Assembly: GCA_965203635.1 (NCBI GenBank)
Contig: OZ241903.1
Span: 1,178,001 to 1,242,000, forward strand
From: Aldehydirespirator sp965203635
GTDB lineage: Bacteria; Actinomycetota; Acidimicrobiia; Acidimicrobiales; Aldehydirespiratoraceae
Direction of reading: 5' to 3'
Length of the DNA: 64,000 nt
The notes beneath the pieces are model-generated. The model was not told the origin of the DNA and did not search any database. It worked only from the letters and a program-made list of their open reading frames with translations. This document shows, piece by piece, positions 1-8,513 of the stretch. The first letter of the stretch is position 1, and each line of letters opens with the position of its first letter. The translations under genes were made by a program, and so were the position numbers.

Positions 1-113
1 CCGGGGTCGGCCACGGCCACGATCCGGCCGTCTGAGACGCCGATGTCGGCGGGTCGGGCCGGGGCGCCGGTGCCGTCGACGAGCGTGCCGCCGGTGATCA
101 GCGTGTCGAGCAT
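1..113 (-). CDS. Amidohydrolase, N-terminal fragment (cut by window edge)
   Basis: Reading leftward from the ATG at 113, the first 37 codons encode MLDTLITGGTLVDGTG followed by APARPADIGVSDGRIVAVAD. This is the usual opening of metal-dependent amidohydrolases of the D-aminoacylase/N-acyl-D-amino-acid deacylase type: a small beta-sandwich strand, then the GGTxVDGTG turn and the GRIxAV strand. The metal-binding HxH motif would lie beyond the window, so substrate cannot be judged. The gene is divergent from msrA, and the 191 bp between them hold a palindromic repeat. The start is chosen because it is the only ATG that gives this motif at the N-terminus. Family assignment is good; exact function is unknown. 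Confidence 0.7.
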   Translation of the reverse strand, partial: MLDTLITGGTLVDGTGAPARPADIGVSDGRIVAVADP

Positions 114-171
114 TCCGCAGAGGGTAGCCGTGGCAGGGTTGGGCGGGCTCCGCGCCCTACCCGGCGTCCGG

Positions 172-223
172 CGAAATTGATGGCGAAACCGCCCCTATAG
201 GCCCAATACCCGCATCAATTTCG
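172..223. repeat. Dispersed palindrome, family A copy 1
   Basis: Arms CGAAATTGATGGCG and CGCATCAATTTCG flank a core containing CCCTATAGG. A second copy with the same arms and core lies at 33775-33827. It is followed by a short direct repeat of GGGTGGGGAC (about 222-252). There is no T-run, so it is not a classical terminator. It occupies the divergent region between the amidohydrolase and msrA. Confidence 0.75.
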
Positions 224-304
224 GGTGGGGACGGGTGGGGACGGGTGGGGACCGGGCCCGGCGCGGCTGAAACCTCGGGCGGCAGCCGGCGATACAGTCG
301 AGGC

Positions 305-958
<654 letters not shown>

Positions 959-991
959 CCGTCGTTCGGCCCGCCCTGAGTTGACCCTCAG

Positions 992-2098
992 TTGACGGCC
1001 GACCACAAGCCGTCAACCGGCCACGAGGCCACAGCCGGACCCGAGCCTACGGCCGACCACCGGTCACCAGCCGGACCCAAGCCCACGGCCGACCACGAGT
1101 CGCCAGCCGACCACCGGTCACCAGCGGGCCCCAAGGCCACGGCCGGCCATGGGTCGCCGGGTGCCACGGCGCGGGGCCGGCGGTGGGGGGCGGCGATGAT
1201 GCTCGTGTCCGGGTTCGGTTTCGGCGCCACCGGCGCCATCTCCCGCAGCATCGACGCCGACGTCTGGCAGAAGGCCAGCTGGAGGGCCTTCATCGGCGGG
1301 GTCGCGGCGCTTGTCTACGTGTGGGTCAGCAGCCGGGTCGCGGGCCGGGGCGGGGGTCGGGCCGGGAACTCGCAGGCGCGGCTGCGGCTGAGTGCGACCC
1401 TTGGTCCCCAGGGGCTGCTGCTGGTCGGGCTGGCCGCGCTATCGATGATCCTCTACATCGATGCCCTCCAGCGGACCGAGGTGGCCAACGTCTCCGTGAT
1501 CTTGGCCACCGTGCCGTTCCTGGCCGCCGGGCTGGCGTGGCTGATCCTGCGGGAGCGGCTGCGGCGCTCGACAGTGGTGGCCGCAGTGATCGCGCTGGCG
1601 GGGGTGACCATGACGGTGGCCGGGAACCTCGAGCCCGGCGACCTCGACGGCAACCTGCGGGCCGTGGTCCTGGCGTTGTCGCTGGCCCTGCTCATCGTGC
1701 TGATCCGCCGGTTCGAGGGAGCCGACGCGGTGCTGGCGCTGGGCACCGCCGGCGTGCTGCTGTTCGTGGTGGCGCTGGTGGTGGCCGACCCCCTGGGGGT
1801 GTCGGGCGACCAGTTCCCGCTGCTGCTGTTCTTCGGGGCGGTGTTCGCGGTGTCGCTGGTGCTGTGGGCCGAGGGAGTGCGGCTGATCCCGGCCGCGGAG
1901 GCCGGCCTGCTGGGCGCCAGCGAGACGCCGTTCTCGATCCTGCTGGCGTGGCTCGTGCTGGCCGAGGCGCCGCCGCTGGTCACGGTGGTCGGCGGGTTGA
2001 TGGTGCTGGGCGCCATCTTCGGCCACGCCGGCGCCGACCTAGCCCACGACCGGGTCAGCCGGCCATGGCTACGCCCCCGGACCCGCCCCAGGATCTAG
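992..2098 (+). CDS. EamA/DMT-family transporter
   Basis: An integral membrane protein of the drug/metabolite transporter superfamily, with about ten hydrophobic helices arranged as two EamA repeats. Typical features are the WRAFIGG segment near the first helix pair, the ATVPFLAAGLAWLILRERL segment closing the first repeat, and the SETPFSILLAWLVLAEAP segment in the second. Substrate cannot be predicted. The first ~65 residues are a low-complexity Pro/Ala/Asp/His stretch built from imperfect repeats of the type GPKPTADHESPADHRSP, absent from normal EamA proteins. A TTG at 992 is the only start that keeps them; an in-frame ATG at 1196 begins just before helix 1 and may be the true start. The last four bases overlap the convergent 2095-2385 gene. 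Confidence 0.8.
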   Translation: MTADHKPSTGHEATAGPEPTADHRSPAGPKPTADHESPADHRSPAGPKATAGHGSPGATARGRRWGAAMMLVSGFGFGATGAISRSIDADVWQKASWRAFIGGVAALVYVWVSSRVAGRGGGRAGNSQARLRLSATLGPQGLLLVGLAALSMILYIDALQRTEVANVSVILATVPFLAAGLAWLILRERLRRSTVVAAVIALAGVTMTVAGNLEPGDLDGNLRAVVLALSLALLIVLIRRFEGADAVLALGTAGVLLFVVALVVADPLGVSGDQFPLLLFFGAVFAVSLVLWAEGVRLIPAAEAGLLGASETPFSILLAWLVLAEAPPLVTVVGGLMVLGAIFGHAGADLAHDRVSRPWLRPRTRPRI

Positions 2099-2385
2099 GA
2101 GTCCGCGGATTCAGCTGCGGTAGCGGGGTCAGCGGGGAACCGCTCACGGCCCCAAGCCAGCCAAACCAACCAGCCGGCGGACTGCGCGACAAACACGCCG
2201 AGCGCGGCGCCGATGCTGTAGAGGCCGGAATAGGTCGGTGCTAGAAGCGCCACCAGAACGACGATCGGGATGCCCACGCCGATCGTGTAGCTGTAGTAGC
2301 CCCATTTCTCGCGACGGCTCCGGAACTCGGGCTTCCTGAAGACCGCCCGCCAGAGGCCTCTCCGCGACACCTGGGCGTCAGGCAT
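2095..2385 (-). CDS. Small two-helix membrane protein
   Basis: A 96-residue protein with a basic N-terminus (RRGLWRAVFRKPEFRSRREKW), then two hydrophobic segments, roughly residues 30-50 and 57-78, and a short acidic tail. No family is recognised. It overlaps the upstream DoxX gene by 8 bp on the same strand, which implies translational coupling and a shared membrane role. Its 3' end overlaps the convergent EamA gene by 4 bp. The coding frame is well supported by the overlap arrangement and transmembrane pattern. Confidence 0.65.
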   Translation of the reverse strand: MPDAQVSRRGLWRAVFRKPEFRSRREKWGYYSYTIGVGIPIVVLVALLAPTYSGLYSIGAALGVFVAQSAGWLVWLAWGRERFPADPATAAESADS

Positions 2386-3058
2386 CCTCGGCGGGGTCGG
2401 GCGTCGGTGGCCGGAAGAAGAGCAGGAGCTGGGCCGCGCCCGCGCCGACCCCGAGCAGCAGGGCGATCCCCAGGCCTGTCTTGCTGTCGAGGCGGTGGGC
2501 GATCTCGAGCTCGTAGTCCAGCGACAGGCGGCCCGGGCCCAGGATGGCGGTGACGAGGCCCATGACCGCGATCAGGGCGACGTACTCCCAGCCCTCGCCG
2601 GTGATCATGAAGCCCTTGTCGCGGTGGACGGTCCAGAAGGCCACCACCATCAGAGCGATGAGCCCGGCCGCGGCCAGCTGGGTGAGGAGGCCGAGGACCA
2701 GCAGGACGCCCACGCCCATCTCGGTGCCGGCGGCCAGGGTGGCGTGGACCTTGCCGGGGCGCATGCCCATCGACTCGAACCAGCGGCCGGTGCCGGCGAG
2801 CTTGCCGCCCCGGAACGCCTTGTTGTAGCCGTGGACGAAGATCATCATGCCGAGCGCGGCCCGCAGGAGCATCAGGGCGGTGTCGACGGTTCGAGGCGAG
2901 TCGATGTCGATGTAGTCGCCCTCGGCGAAGAGCGGTGCCACGGTCGGGTGGGACACGTCGCCGACCAGGTCCTCGTAGAACAAGACTGCGAGCGCCATGG
3001 CGACCAGGGTCACGGCGGTCAGCACCTTGATGACGATGTCGGCCGTGCGCTTGCTCAC
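2378..3058 (-). CDS. DoxX-family membrane protein
   Basis: A 226-residue protein of the DoxX/quinol-oxidase-subunit-like family. After an N-terminal helix, residues around RAALGMMIFVHGYNKAFRGG and the following GTGRWFESMGM are typical of DoxX. Four further helices follow, with TEMGVGVLLVLGLLT and a long C-terminal helix. Such proteins are linked to membrane redox or thiol stress, but no reaction can be assigned. The GTG at 3058 is chosen over the longer open frame to 3340 because GGAGG lies five bases upstream and the extra upstream sequence is low-complexity. It is the first gene of a two-gene unit with 2095-2385. Confidence 0.8.
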   Translation of the reverse strand: MSKRTADIVIKVLTAVTLVAMALAVLFYEDLVGDVSHPTVAPLFAEGDYIDIDSPRTVDTALMLLRAALGMMIFVHGYNKAFRGGKLAGTGRWFESMGMRPGKVHATLAAGTEMGVGVLLVLGLLTQLAAAGLIALMVVAFWTVHRDKGFMITGEGWEYVALIAVMGLVTAILGPGRLSLDYELEIAHRLDSKTGLGIALLLGVGAGAAQLLLFFRPPTPDPAEDA

Positions 3059-3213
3059 GGTGACCTCCAGTTCAGTTGCGTGTCTCAGCGTTCCAGCGCC
3101 CGATGCGAGTGTAGGCAGAGGGGTACGACACCCACCGCGCCCGCTGACACCAAGCCACAGCCCCACCACGCTGATCGGCACGGCGCCACAACCCCCGCCG
3201 GGGCCGCGGAGCC

Positions 3214-3266
3214 GCCGCGAACTGGCAGCCCCCAACGCACAAACAGGCCTCCAACGCTGCCAATTC
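3214..3266. repeat. Dispersed palindrome, family B single copy
   Basis: GCCGCGAACTGGCAGC ... CGCTGCCAATTC with a 25-nt spacer containing CAACGCAC. The same arms and spacer motif occur five times in tandem at 55672-56035. It sits between the divergent DoxX and thiolase-like genes. Confidence 0.75.
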
Positions 3267-3347
3267 CGACCCGCCGGTGGTGGGGTGCGTCCCTCGTGCG
3301 GCGACCGGCGGGGCCGGCGGAGCGGGCGGCGAGTAGACATTCATGCC

Positions 3348-4505
3348 GTGGGTGCTACCCCGGCAACGGCCGTGACGATGGTGGCTGTAGCCCGGACGGC
3401 GGTGCGGCCGGTGGACGGGGAGCTGGCCGGCTGGAACCCGGTGGTGCTGGCCGGTGCGGTGGGCCGTGAGACGCTGGAGCGGGCCGGGCTCGAAGCGGGC
3501 GTGCTCGACGAGGTCGTGGTCGGGTGCTGCGATCCGGTTGGGGCGGCCGGGGCCGACGCGGCCCGGGCGATCGTGCTGGCTGCGGGGTGGCCGGTCTCGA
3601 TCGGCGGTTCGGTGGTCGACCGGGGCGAGACCAGCGGCTTGGCCGCAGTGCAGGCGGCGGTGGCCGCCATCCGGGCCGGCCAGGCCCGGACCGTGCTGGT
3701 GGTCGGCCTCGGACTTTGCTCGGTGGTGCCGCCGGGCGCGGCCGCCCTCAACCGCACCTACGGGGCTCCGTGGGGCGGGGTGGCCGAGCGGTTCGAGAAG
3801 GTCGGAGGGCTGCTGCCGGCGCCCAGGCTGTCGGAGCGGGCCGCCCGGGCCGCGGGCATCGGCCGGGCCGAGCTAGACGCCGCGGCCGAGGAGTCCCGCC
3901 GCCGGCGGGCGGAGGCGGGCACGAGCCCGGCCATCGTGGCGGTGGCGGCCCGGCCGGGCGACGCTGCCGGGCGGGGCGTGTACCGGGGCGATCCTGTGGC
4001 CGCCGACGTCGTGCGGGACTGGGGCGACGCGGCCGAGCTGCCCCCGGCCTTCGACGACGACGGCCTGCTCACCGCGGCCACGTTCGCTCCCCCGGCCGAC
4101 GCCGTGGCCGCCGTGCTGCTGCAGGCCGGCGAAGCTCCAGTGCCGGACGGGGTTGCCACGGTGGCCGGGATGGGACGAGCTGCGGGCGACCCGTTCGATC
4201 CCGTCGGCAATGTGGCCGCGGCGGTCGGTCGGGCGCTGGGCGACGCCGGGGTCGAGCTCTCCGCCGTCGACGGCATCGCCGTCGTCGAGCACGACGCGGC
4301 CACGACGATGCTGGTGGCCCGGGCATTGGACATCGACGCGCAGCGCATCAACCCTGACGGGGGCGCGGTGGCCACCGGCAACGCCGGAGCAGCCGAAGAG
4401 TTGCGCCTCATAGCCGACGGGCTCGCGGTCCCCGGAGGACCGCTGCTCACCATCAGCGCCGGACCCACCGGATCGGCGGCCATTGTGTGGCAAACAGATA
4501 TTTGA
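3348..4505 (+). CDS. Thiolase-fold protein lacking catalytic residues
   Basis: About 385 residues with the thiolase fold: N-terminal VAVARTAVRPVDGELAGWNP, the AVAAIRAGQARTVLVVG segment, the APWGG region and a C-terminal thiolase domain. All three active-site positions differ from functional thiolases. The nucleophilic Cys in VNRxCGSG aligns with Glu in VDRGETSG (codon 3627-3629). The His of GGAIALGHP becomes Asn in GGAVATGNAG (4380-4382). The C-terminal Cys of CxGGG becomes Ala in ISAGPTG (4458-4460). It is therefore unlikely to catalyse Claisen condensation or thiolysis; a lipid-carrier-like or scaffold role is possible. Starts at GTG 3348, GTG 3372 and ATG 3378 are all in frame. It stands alone, preceded by a palindrome. 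Confidence 0.75.
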   Translation: MGATPATAVTMVAVARTAVRPVDGELAGWNPVVLAGAVGRETLERAGLEAGVLDEVVVGCCDPVGAAGADAARAIVLAAGWPVSIGGSVVDRGETSGLAAVQAAVAAIRAGQARTVLVVGLGLCSVVPPGAAALNRTYGAPWGGVAERFEKVGGLLPAPRLSERAARAAGIGRAELDAAAEESRRRRAEAGTSPAIVAVAARPGDAAGRGVYRGDPVAADVVRDWGDAAELPPAFDDDGLLTAATFAPPADAVAAVLLQAGEAPVPDGVATVAGMGRAAGDPFDPVGNVAAAVGRALGDAGVELSAVDGIAVVEHDAATTMLVARALDIDAQRINPDGGAVATGNAGAAEELRLIADGLAVPGGPLLTISAGPTGSAAIVWQTDI

Positions 4506-4516
4506 GTAACTTTCAG

Positions 4517-4545
4517 TTGTTTATGTCATAGCCGGTTGCTACCGT
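4517..4545 (+). promoter_or_regulatory. Candidate promoter, possibly leaderless
   Basis: TTGTTT (4517-4522), a 17-nt spacer and TACCGT (4540-4545) fit a sigma-70-type -35/-10 pair. The next ATG, at 4553, lies where transcription would be expected to begin, so the 4553-4921 message may be leaderless. Prediction by eye only. Confidence 0.4.
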
Positions 4546-4552
4546 AACTCCC

Positions 4553-4921
4553 ATGGAAATCGAAGTCCTCGCCACACTCCTGGGAGTTGCCCTCGCCGCT
4601 CTCGTTGCAGCGTGTGGCGCTGGCTTCCGCTGGCTGCGTTCCGACTTCCGCGACCTGCGCAATCACGTCGACACCCGGTTCGAAGAGCAGATCACAACCA
4701 CCAGCGCTCAGTTCGCAGCGGTCGATGCCCGCTTCGACAGGCTGGAAGCAAAGGTGGACGACCTCATCATGGCGCTGGCCCGTGCTGGATCCCTCGTCGA
4801 TCCTCGGCTTCCGGCGCCTCCGGTCTCATCACCCGCTCCCGATCCGCCGGCGGCACCGAACTCGGCTTCAGAGGGAGGCCCACGTGAAGACGAACAAGGA
4901 GGTAACGAGACGGCTGCATAA
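4553..4921 (+). CDS. Membrane-anchored coiled-coil protein
   Basis: A 122-residue protein with an N-terminal transmembrane helix (about residues 5-25), then a basic stretch FRWLRSDFRDLRNHVDTRF and a coiled coil of about 45 residues ending RFDRLEAKVDDLIMALA, and finally a Pro/Ala/Ser tail. The RFDRLEAKVD element also occurs in the larger coiled-coil membrane protein at 53955-54503, so the two may be distant relatives. Function is unknown. The ATG at 4553 directly follows a candidate -10 box. Confidence 0.65.
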   Translation: MEIEVLATLLGVALAALVAACGAGFRWLRSDFRDLRNHVDTRFEEQITTTSAQFAAVDARFDRLEAKVDDLIMALARAGSLVDPRLPAPPVSSPAPDPPAAPNSASEGGPREDEQGGNETAA

Positions 4922-4951
4922 CATCGGGGCAGTCGGCGGTGGGAGGCTGGC

Positions 4952-5284
4952 GTGAAGGTGAAGTCGGAGAGGGCCGTCAACATCGGGCTGCTGGTGCTGG
5001 CGCTGACGGGCCTAGTGGTCGGCTCCATCCTGGCCGACGTCTTCAAGGTGCTGGTCGCCGTGGGGATCGCCTACGGGGTGCTGCGACTGGGCCTGGCCAT
5101 GCTCCGCAACCTGGCCCGGCCGCTGCCGGAGCCGCCGGACCCCGGCATCCTGCGCAAGGTCAAGATCGAGTACCGCTGCGCCATCTGCGGGGCCGAGGTC
5201 CGCATGACCATCGCCCCCCATGAGGATCCCGAGCCGCCCCGCCACTGCCAGGACGAGATGGACCTGGTGACGCCCATCGAGTGA
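4952..5284 (+). CDS. Small membrane protein with C-terminal zinc-ribbon-like motif
   Basis: A 110-residue protein with two adjacent hydrophobic helices (about residues 10-50), then a soluble tail with YRCAICGAEVRMT and PPRHCQDEMDLV. The CxxC pair plus a later HC suggests a structural metal site. I know of similar short actinobacterial proteins with this tail but no assigned function. The GTG start at 4952 is supported by GGGAGG a few bases upstream. It follows the 4553 gene by 30 bp and probably shares its transcript. Confidence 0.7.
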   Translation: MKVKSERAVNIGLLVLALTGLVVGSILADVFKVLVAVGIAYGVLRLGLAMLRNLARPLPEPPDPGILRKVKIEYRCAICGAEVRMTIAPHEDPEPPRHCQDEMDLVTPIE

Positions 5285-5296
5285 CGGCGACCAGAG

Positions 5297-5314
5297 TTAT
5301 CCACAGGCTGTGGA
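5297..5314. other. DnaA-box-like palindrome
   Basis: TTATCCACA at 5297-5305 matches the DnaA-box consensus. It forms half of the perfect palindrome TCCACAGGCTGTGGA (5300-5314). It lies in the 76-bp gap between the convergent 4952-5284 gene and crgA, followed by AT-richer sequence (GGGGATAATTACAACAG). It could be an isolated DnaA site or just a transcription-ending hairpin; there is no box cluster that would make it an origin. Confidence 0.4.
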
Positions 5315-5360
5315 CGAATCGGGGGATAATTACAACAGTGTGATAAGCGGGCGGCGCCGG

Positions 5361-5642
5361 TCAGCGGTACTGGGTGGCGGTGACGATCCCGGCCAGGATG
5401 AAGGCCAGGCCCACCAGCAGCACGACGTTGGAGGTGTCCCAGATCACGCCCAGATAGTTGACGATGATCGTCACCACCCCCAGCCCCAGCAGGCCGAACA
5501 GAAGGATCGGCACCCAGATGGGGCTCGGCGGCAGCTCGTCGAACCCGGTGTGGGACTGCCTGTCGGGCTGGTAGTTGTCGGGACGGGTGCCCTTGGCGGT
5601 CACCCGGCCGGCCGGCACTCGACGCTTAGTAGGTCTCGGCAT
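5361..5642 (-). CDS. crgA: Cell division protein CrgA
   Basis: A 93-residue protein with the CrgA (UPF0233) layout: a basic N-terminal tail MPRPTKRRVPAGRVT, the motif PPSPIWVPILLFGLLGLG opening helix 1, and a second helix ending LVGLAFILAGIVTATQYR. CrgA is a small actinobacterial divisome membrane protein that helps recruit septal peptidoglycan enzymes and contacts FtsZ/FtsI. The ATG at 5642 begins the conserved tail; a longer open frame upstream to 5882 is antisense to the SDR gene. It is transcribed after that SDR gene on the same strand, 23 bp downstream of it. Confidence 0.85.
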   Translation of the reverse strand: MPRPTKRRVPAGRVTAKGTRPDNYQPDRQSHTGFDELPPSPIWVPILLFGLLGLGVVTIIVNYLGVIWDTSNVVLLVGLAFILAGIVTATQYR

Positions 5643-5665
5643 AGCCCCGAGGATAGAGGCTCCCG

Positions 5666-6502
5666 CTAGAAGCGGCCCGCCAGGAAATTGGCGGCGTCGG
5701 TGGCGGCCGGGTAGGCGCCGGTGAGTCCCGAGCTCATGTAGCCGGCGTCGGAGATCAGCGTCACGCCGGTGACGTAGGCGGCCGCGTCGCTGCACAGGAA
5801 CAGCAGCGGATAGGCCTGCTCCATCGGCGTCGACGCCTCCACGCCGGCGTCGGCCCGGTAGTCGGCGCCGAAATCCAGCCACAGCTCCTTGTTGGCCTCA
5901 GCCAGCGGCGTCACCGTCGGGCCCGGGCAGATGGCGTTGACGCGGACCCCCCGCCGCAGCAGCGAGTAGGCCCGGCTGGCGACATAGGCGCACATCGCCT
6001 GCTTGGTGTGGAAGTAGTCGGCCTTGCGACGGTCGACGAACCAGGCCGCAGCCTCGTCGAAGTCGGACATGTCCAACACCTCGCCGAGCTCTTCCAGGTT
6101 CCGCTCCCAGCCGAGACCGGCCGTCGACGAGATGAAGCCGATCGCCGAGCCCGCCGGCAGCATCCCCGCGTCCAGCATCCGGTCGATCAGATGGCGGTGA
6201 CCCACGAAGTTGATCCGCTCGATGCCCGGTGTGCCGTCGGCCACCCCCGCGCAGGCCAGCAGGGCATGCACCGGCCCGCCGCAGGAGTCCACCGCCGCGT
6301 CGATGGAGGCCTGCGAGACCAGATCCAGGCCGATGGCCGTCACCCCGTCCAGCGTCACCCCGGCCCGGTCCATCACCACCACCTCGGCGCCCAGCTCCAA
6401 GGCCAGCTCGGCCGCGGCCGCGCCCATCCCGGTGGCGCCGCCCACCACCAGCACCCGCTTGCCGTCGAACCGGAAACCATCGGACAGCGACATTGCCGAC
6501 AT
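5666..6502 (-). CDS. Short-chain dehydrogenase/reductase (SDR)
   Basis: A 278-residue NAD(P)-dependent oxidoreductase with a Rossmann fold. The cofactor motif is VLVVGGATGMGAAAAELA, followed by an acidic residue after beta-2 (VVMD) that favours NAD. The catalytic YxxxK is YFHTK, with a downstream VNAICPGPTVTPL loop. The overall pattern resembles 3-alpha-hydroxysteroid or coniferyl-alcohol dehydrogenase-type SDRs, so a hydroxylated hydrophobic substrate is plausible. It is divergent from a cytochrome P450 with only 38 bp between the two starts, suggesting co-regulation and perhaps a shared catabolic pathway. An in-frame ATG three codons later (6493) is an alternative start. Confidence 0.85.
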   Translation of the reverse strand: MSAMSLSDGFRFDGKRVLVVGGATGMGAAAAELALELGAEVVVMDRAGVTLDGVTAIGLDLVSQASIDAAVDSCGGPVHALLACAGVADGTPGIERINFVGHRHLIDRMLDAGMLPAGSAIGFISSTAGLGWERNLEELGEVLDMSDFDEAAAWFVDRRKADYFHTKQAMCAYVASRAYSLLRRGVRVNAICPGPTVTPLAEANKELWLDFGADYRADAGVEASTPMEQAYPLLFLCSDAAAYVTGVTLISDAGYMSSGLTGAYPAATDAANFLAGRF

Positions 6503-6540
6503 TGCCAGGAACCAACCTCCTGCGTAGCGTGACCGGGGCC

Positions 6541-7758
6541 ATGTCTACCACCGAGGCGGAGATCCGCTCCGACCCGTACTACGACCCGTTCGACTTCGAG
6601 ATCGACGCCGACCCCTACCCCACCTGGAAGCGGCTGCGCGACGAGGCGCCGCTGTACCGCAACGACCGGTACGACTTCTACGCCCTGAGCCGGTTCGACG
6701 ACGTCGCCGCCGCGTTCAAGGACTGGCGCACCTACAGCTCGGCCAAGGGCACCGTCCTCGAGATCATCAAGAGCGGCATGGACGTCCCGCCCGGCTTCAT
6801 CATCTTCGAGGACCCGCCGGTCCACGACTACCACCGGGGCCTGGTGTCGCGGGTGTTCACCCCCAAGAAGATGAACGCACTGGAGTCCAAGCTGCGGGAG
6901 TTCTGCGCCCGCAGCCTCGACCCGCACATGGGCACCGGCCGCTTCGACTTCATCGCCGACCTCGGCGCCCAGATGCCCATGCGGGCCATCGGCATGCTCC
7001 TCGGCATCCCCGAGCAGGACCAGACCACCCTGCGAGACCTGGTCGGCGACAACCTCAAGCTCGACGACGGCACCATGCCCGACTTCACCTACGAACGCTC
7101 AGGCGACGTGACCTCGACCGACTTCCTCCGCGAGTACATCCGCTGGCGGGCCGAGAACCCGACCGACGACCTCATGACCGAACTGCTCCACGCCGAGTTC
7201 GAGGACGAGACCGGCACTCTCCGCCGCCTCACCCGGGGCGAGGTCATGAACTTCATCTCGCTGCTCAACGGGGCCGGCAACGAGACCACCACCCGCCTCA
7301 TCGGCTGGACCGGCAAGCTCCTAGCCGAGCACCCCGACCAGCGGCGCGCCCTGGTCGAGGACCGGTCGCTCATACCCCGGGCCATCGAGGAGATCCTCCG
7401 CTACGAGACGCCCTCCCCCGTCCAGGCCCGCTGGGTGACCGCCGACGTCGAGCACCACGGCCGGACCGTCCCCGCCGACAGCGTCATGCTGCTGCTCAAC
7501 GGCGCCGCCAACCGCGACGACCGCAAGTTCGCCCACGGCAACACCTTCGACATCCACCGCAACATCGACTTCCACCTCGCCTTCGGCTACGGCATCCACT
7601 TCTGCCTGGGGGCGGCGCTGGCCCGGATCGAGGGCCGCATCGCCCTCGAAGAAGTGCTCGAGCGCTGGCCCGCCTGGGACGTCGACTGGGACAACGCGGT
7701 GCAGGCCCGCACATCCACCGTGCGAGGCTGGGAGAGCCTGCCGGTAGTGACGGGCTGA
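6541..7758 (+). CDS. Cytochrome P450
   Basis: A 405-residue soluble bacterial P450. Diagnostic motifs are the I-helix oxygen-activation motif GAGNETTTRL, the K-helix ExxR in EEILRYE, and the heme-binding loop FGYGIHFCLG with thiolate ligand Cys355. It should hydroxylate an unknown organic substrate using electrons from a separate ferredoxin or reductase; none is adjacent. The ATG at 6541 is chosen because it opens a normal P450 N-terminus; the longer upstream frame is antisense to the SDR gene. The divergent SDR shares its 38-bp upstream region. The CYP family cannot be assigned by eye. Confidence 0.93.
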   Translation: MSTTEAEIRSDPYYDPFDFEIDADPYPTWKRLRDEAPLYRNDRYDFYALSRFDDVAAAFKDWRTYSSAKGTVLEIIKSGMDVPPGFIIFEDPPVHDYHRGLVSRVFTPKKMNALESKLREFCARSLDPHMGTGRFDFIADLGAQMPMRAIGMLLGIPEQDQTTLRDLVGDNLKLDDGTMPDFTYERSGDVTSTDFLREYIRWRAENPTDDLMTELLHAEFEDETGTLRRLTRGEVMNFISLLNGAGNETTTRLIGWTGKLLAEHPDQRRALVEDRSLIPRAIEEILRYETPSPVQARWVTADVEHHGRTVPADSVMLLLNGAANRDDRKFAHGNTFDIHRNIDFHLAFGYGIHFCLGAALARIEGRIALEEVLERWPAWDVDWDNAVQARTSTVRGWESLPVVTG

Positions 7759-7779
7759 CCGCCCCCCAGGCAGCCCGCG

Positions 7780-8343
7780 CTACTTGAAGTTCTCCCAGTA
7801 GCGGGACGGCACCGGGCCCCGCTGGCCGTGATACTTCGAGCCCAGCTCGCTGGAGCCGTACGGGGTTTCGGCCGGGGTGGTCATCCGCTGGAAGCTGATC
7901 TGGCCGATCCGCATCCCCGGATACAGCGTGATCGGCAGGTTGGCCACATTCGACAGCTCCAGGGTCAGCTGGCCGTCGAAGCCCGGGTCCACGAAGCCGG
8001 CCGTCGAGTGGATCAGCAGCCCCAGCCGCCCCAGCGACGACTTGCCCTCCAGGCGGGCCACCAGGTCGTCGGGCAGCGCCACCCGCTCCAGCGTGGCACC
8101 CAGCACGAACTCGCCCGGATGCAGGATGAACGGGTCGTCGGCGCCGGCCTCCACCAGCGTGGTCAGCTCCGACAGGTCCCGCTTCACGTCGATGTGGCCC
8201 AGCGTGTGGTTGCGGAACACCCTGAAGCCGGCCCCCAGGCGCAGGTCCACCGACGACGGCTGCACCGCATCGTCGTCCAGCGGGTCGATCACGATGCGGC
8301 CGGCGGCGAGCGCCTCGCGGATCGAGCGGTCCGACAGGATCAC
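7780..8343 (-). CDS. dcd: dCTP deaminase
   Basis: A 187-residue dCTP deaminase that acts in dTMP synthesis. Conserved stretches include MILSDRSI, the QPSSVDLRLG motif, the HPGEFVLGAT segment, the GKSSLGRLGLLIH motif with its catalytic Ser/Arg, and AGFVDPGFDGQLTLELSN with the catalytic Glu. Actinobacterial members, as in Mycobacterium tuberculosis, are often bifunctional and release dUMP directly; that is possible here but not provable by eye. The GTG at 8343 encodes the first residue of the conserved N-terminus. It is convergent with the P450, 21 bp apart. Confidence 0.95.
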   Translation of the reverse strand: MILSDRSIREALAAGRIVIDPLDDDAVQPSSVDLRLGAGFRVFRNHTLGHIDVKRDLSELTTLVEAGADDPFILHPGEFVLGATLERVALPDDLVARLEGKSSLGRLGLLIHSTAGFVDPGFDGQLTLELSNVANLPITLYPGMRIGQISFQRMTTPAETPYGSSELGSKYHGQRGPVPSRYWENFK

Positions 8344-8513
8344 GGTGCGGTTCTATCCCGTGCAAGCACAGCCGGCGCGCCGTCCATGTCTGGAGCGTAG
8401 GTCAAGGCACGCGCCGGCACCGCCGGCAGCGTGAGTCAACCCGTGCGCCCGCACCGCCGGGGGCGTGACGAATGTCACTTGTTCGGGTCGGCCGGCCTGT
8501 TACCTTCGGTTCG

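Noticed and set aside
5285..5360. Replication origin at the DnaA-box palindrome
   Set aside because: Only one convincing box is present in a 76-bp gap, with no dnaA, dnaN or box cluster nearby.
5361..5882. 173-codon form of crgA
   Set aside because: The extra N-terminal 80 residues are the opposite reading of the SDR gene's 3' end; CrgA proteins are about 90 residues long and start at 5642.
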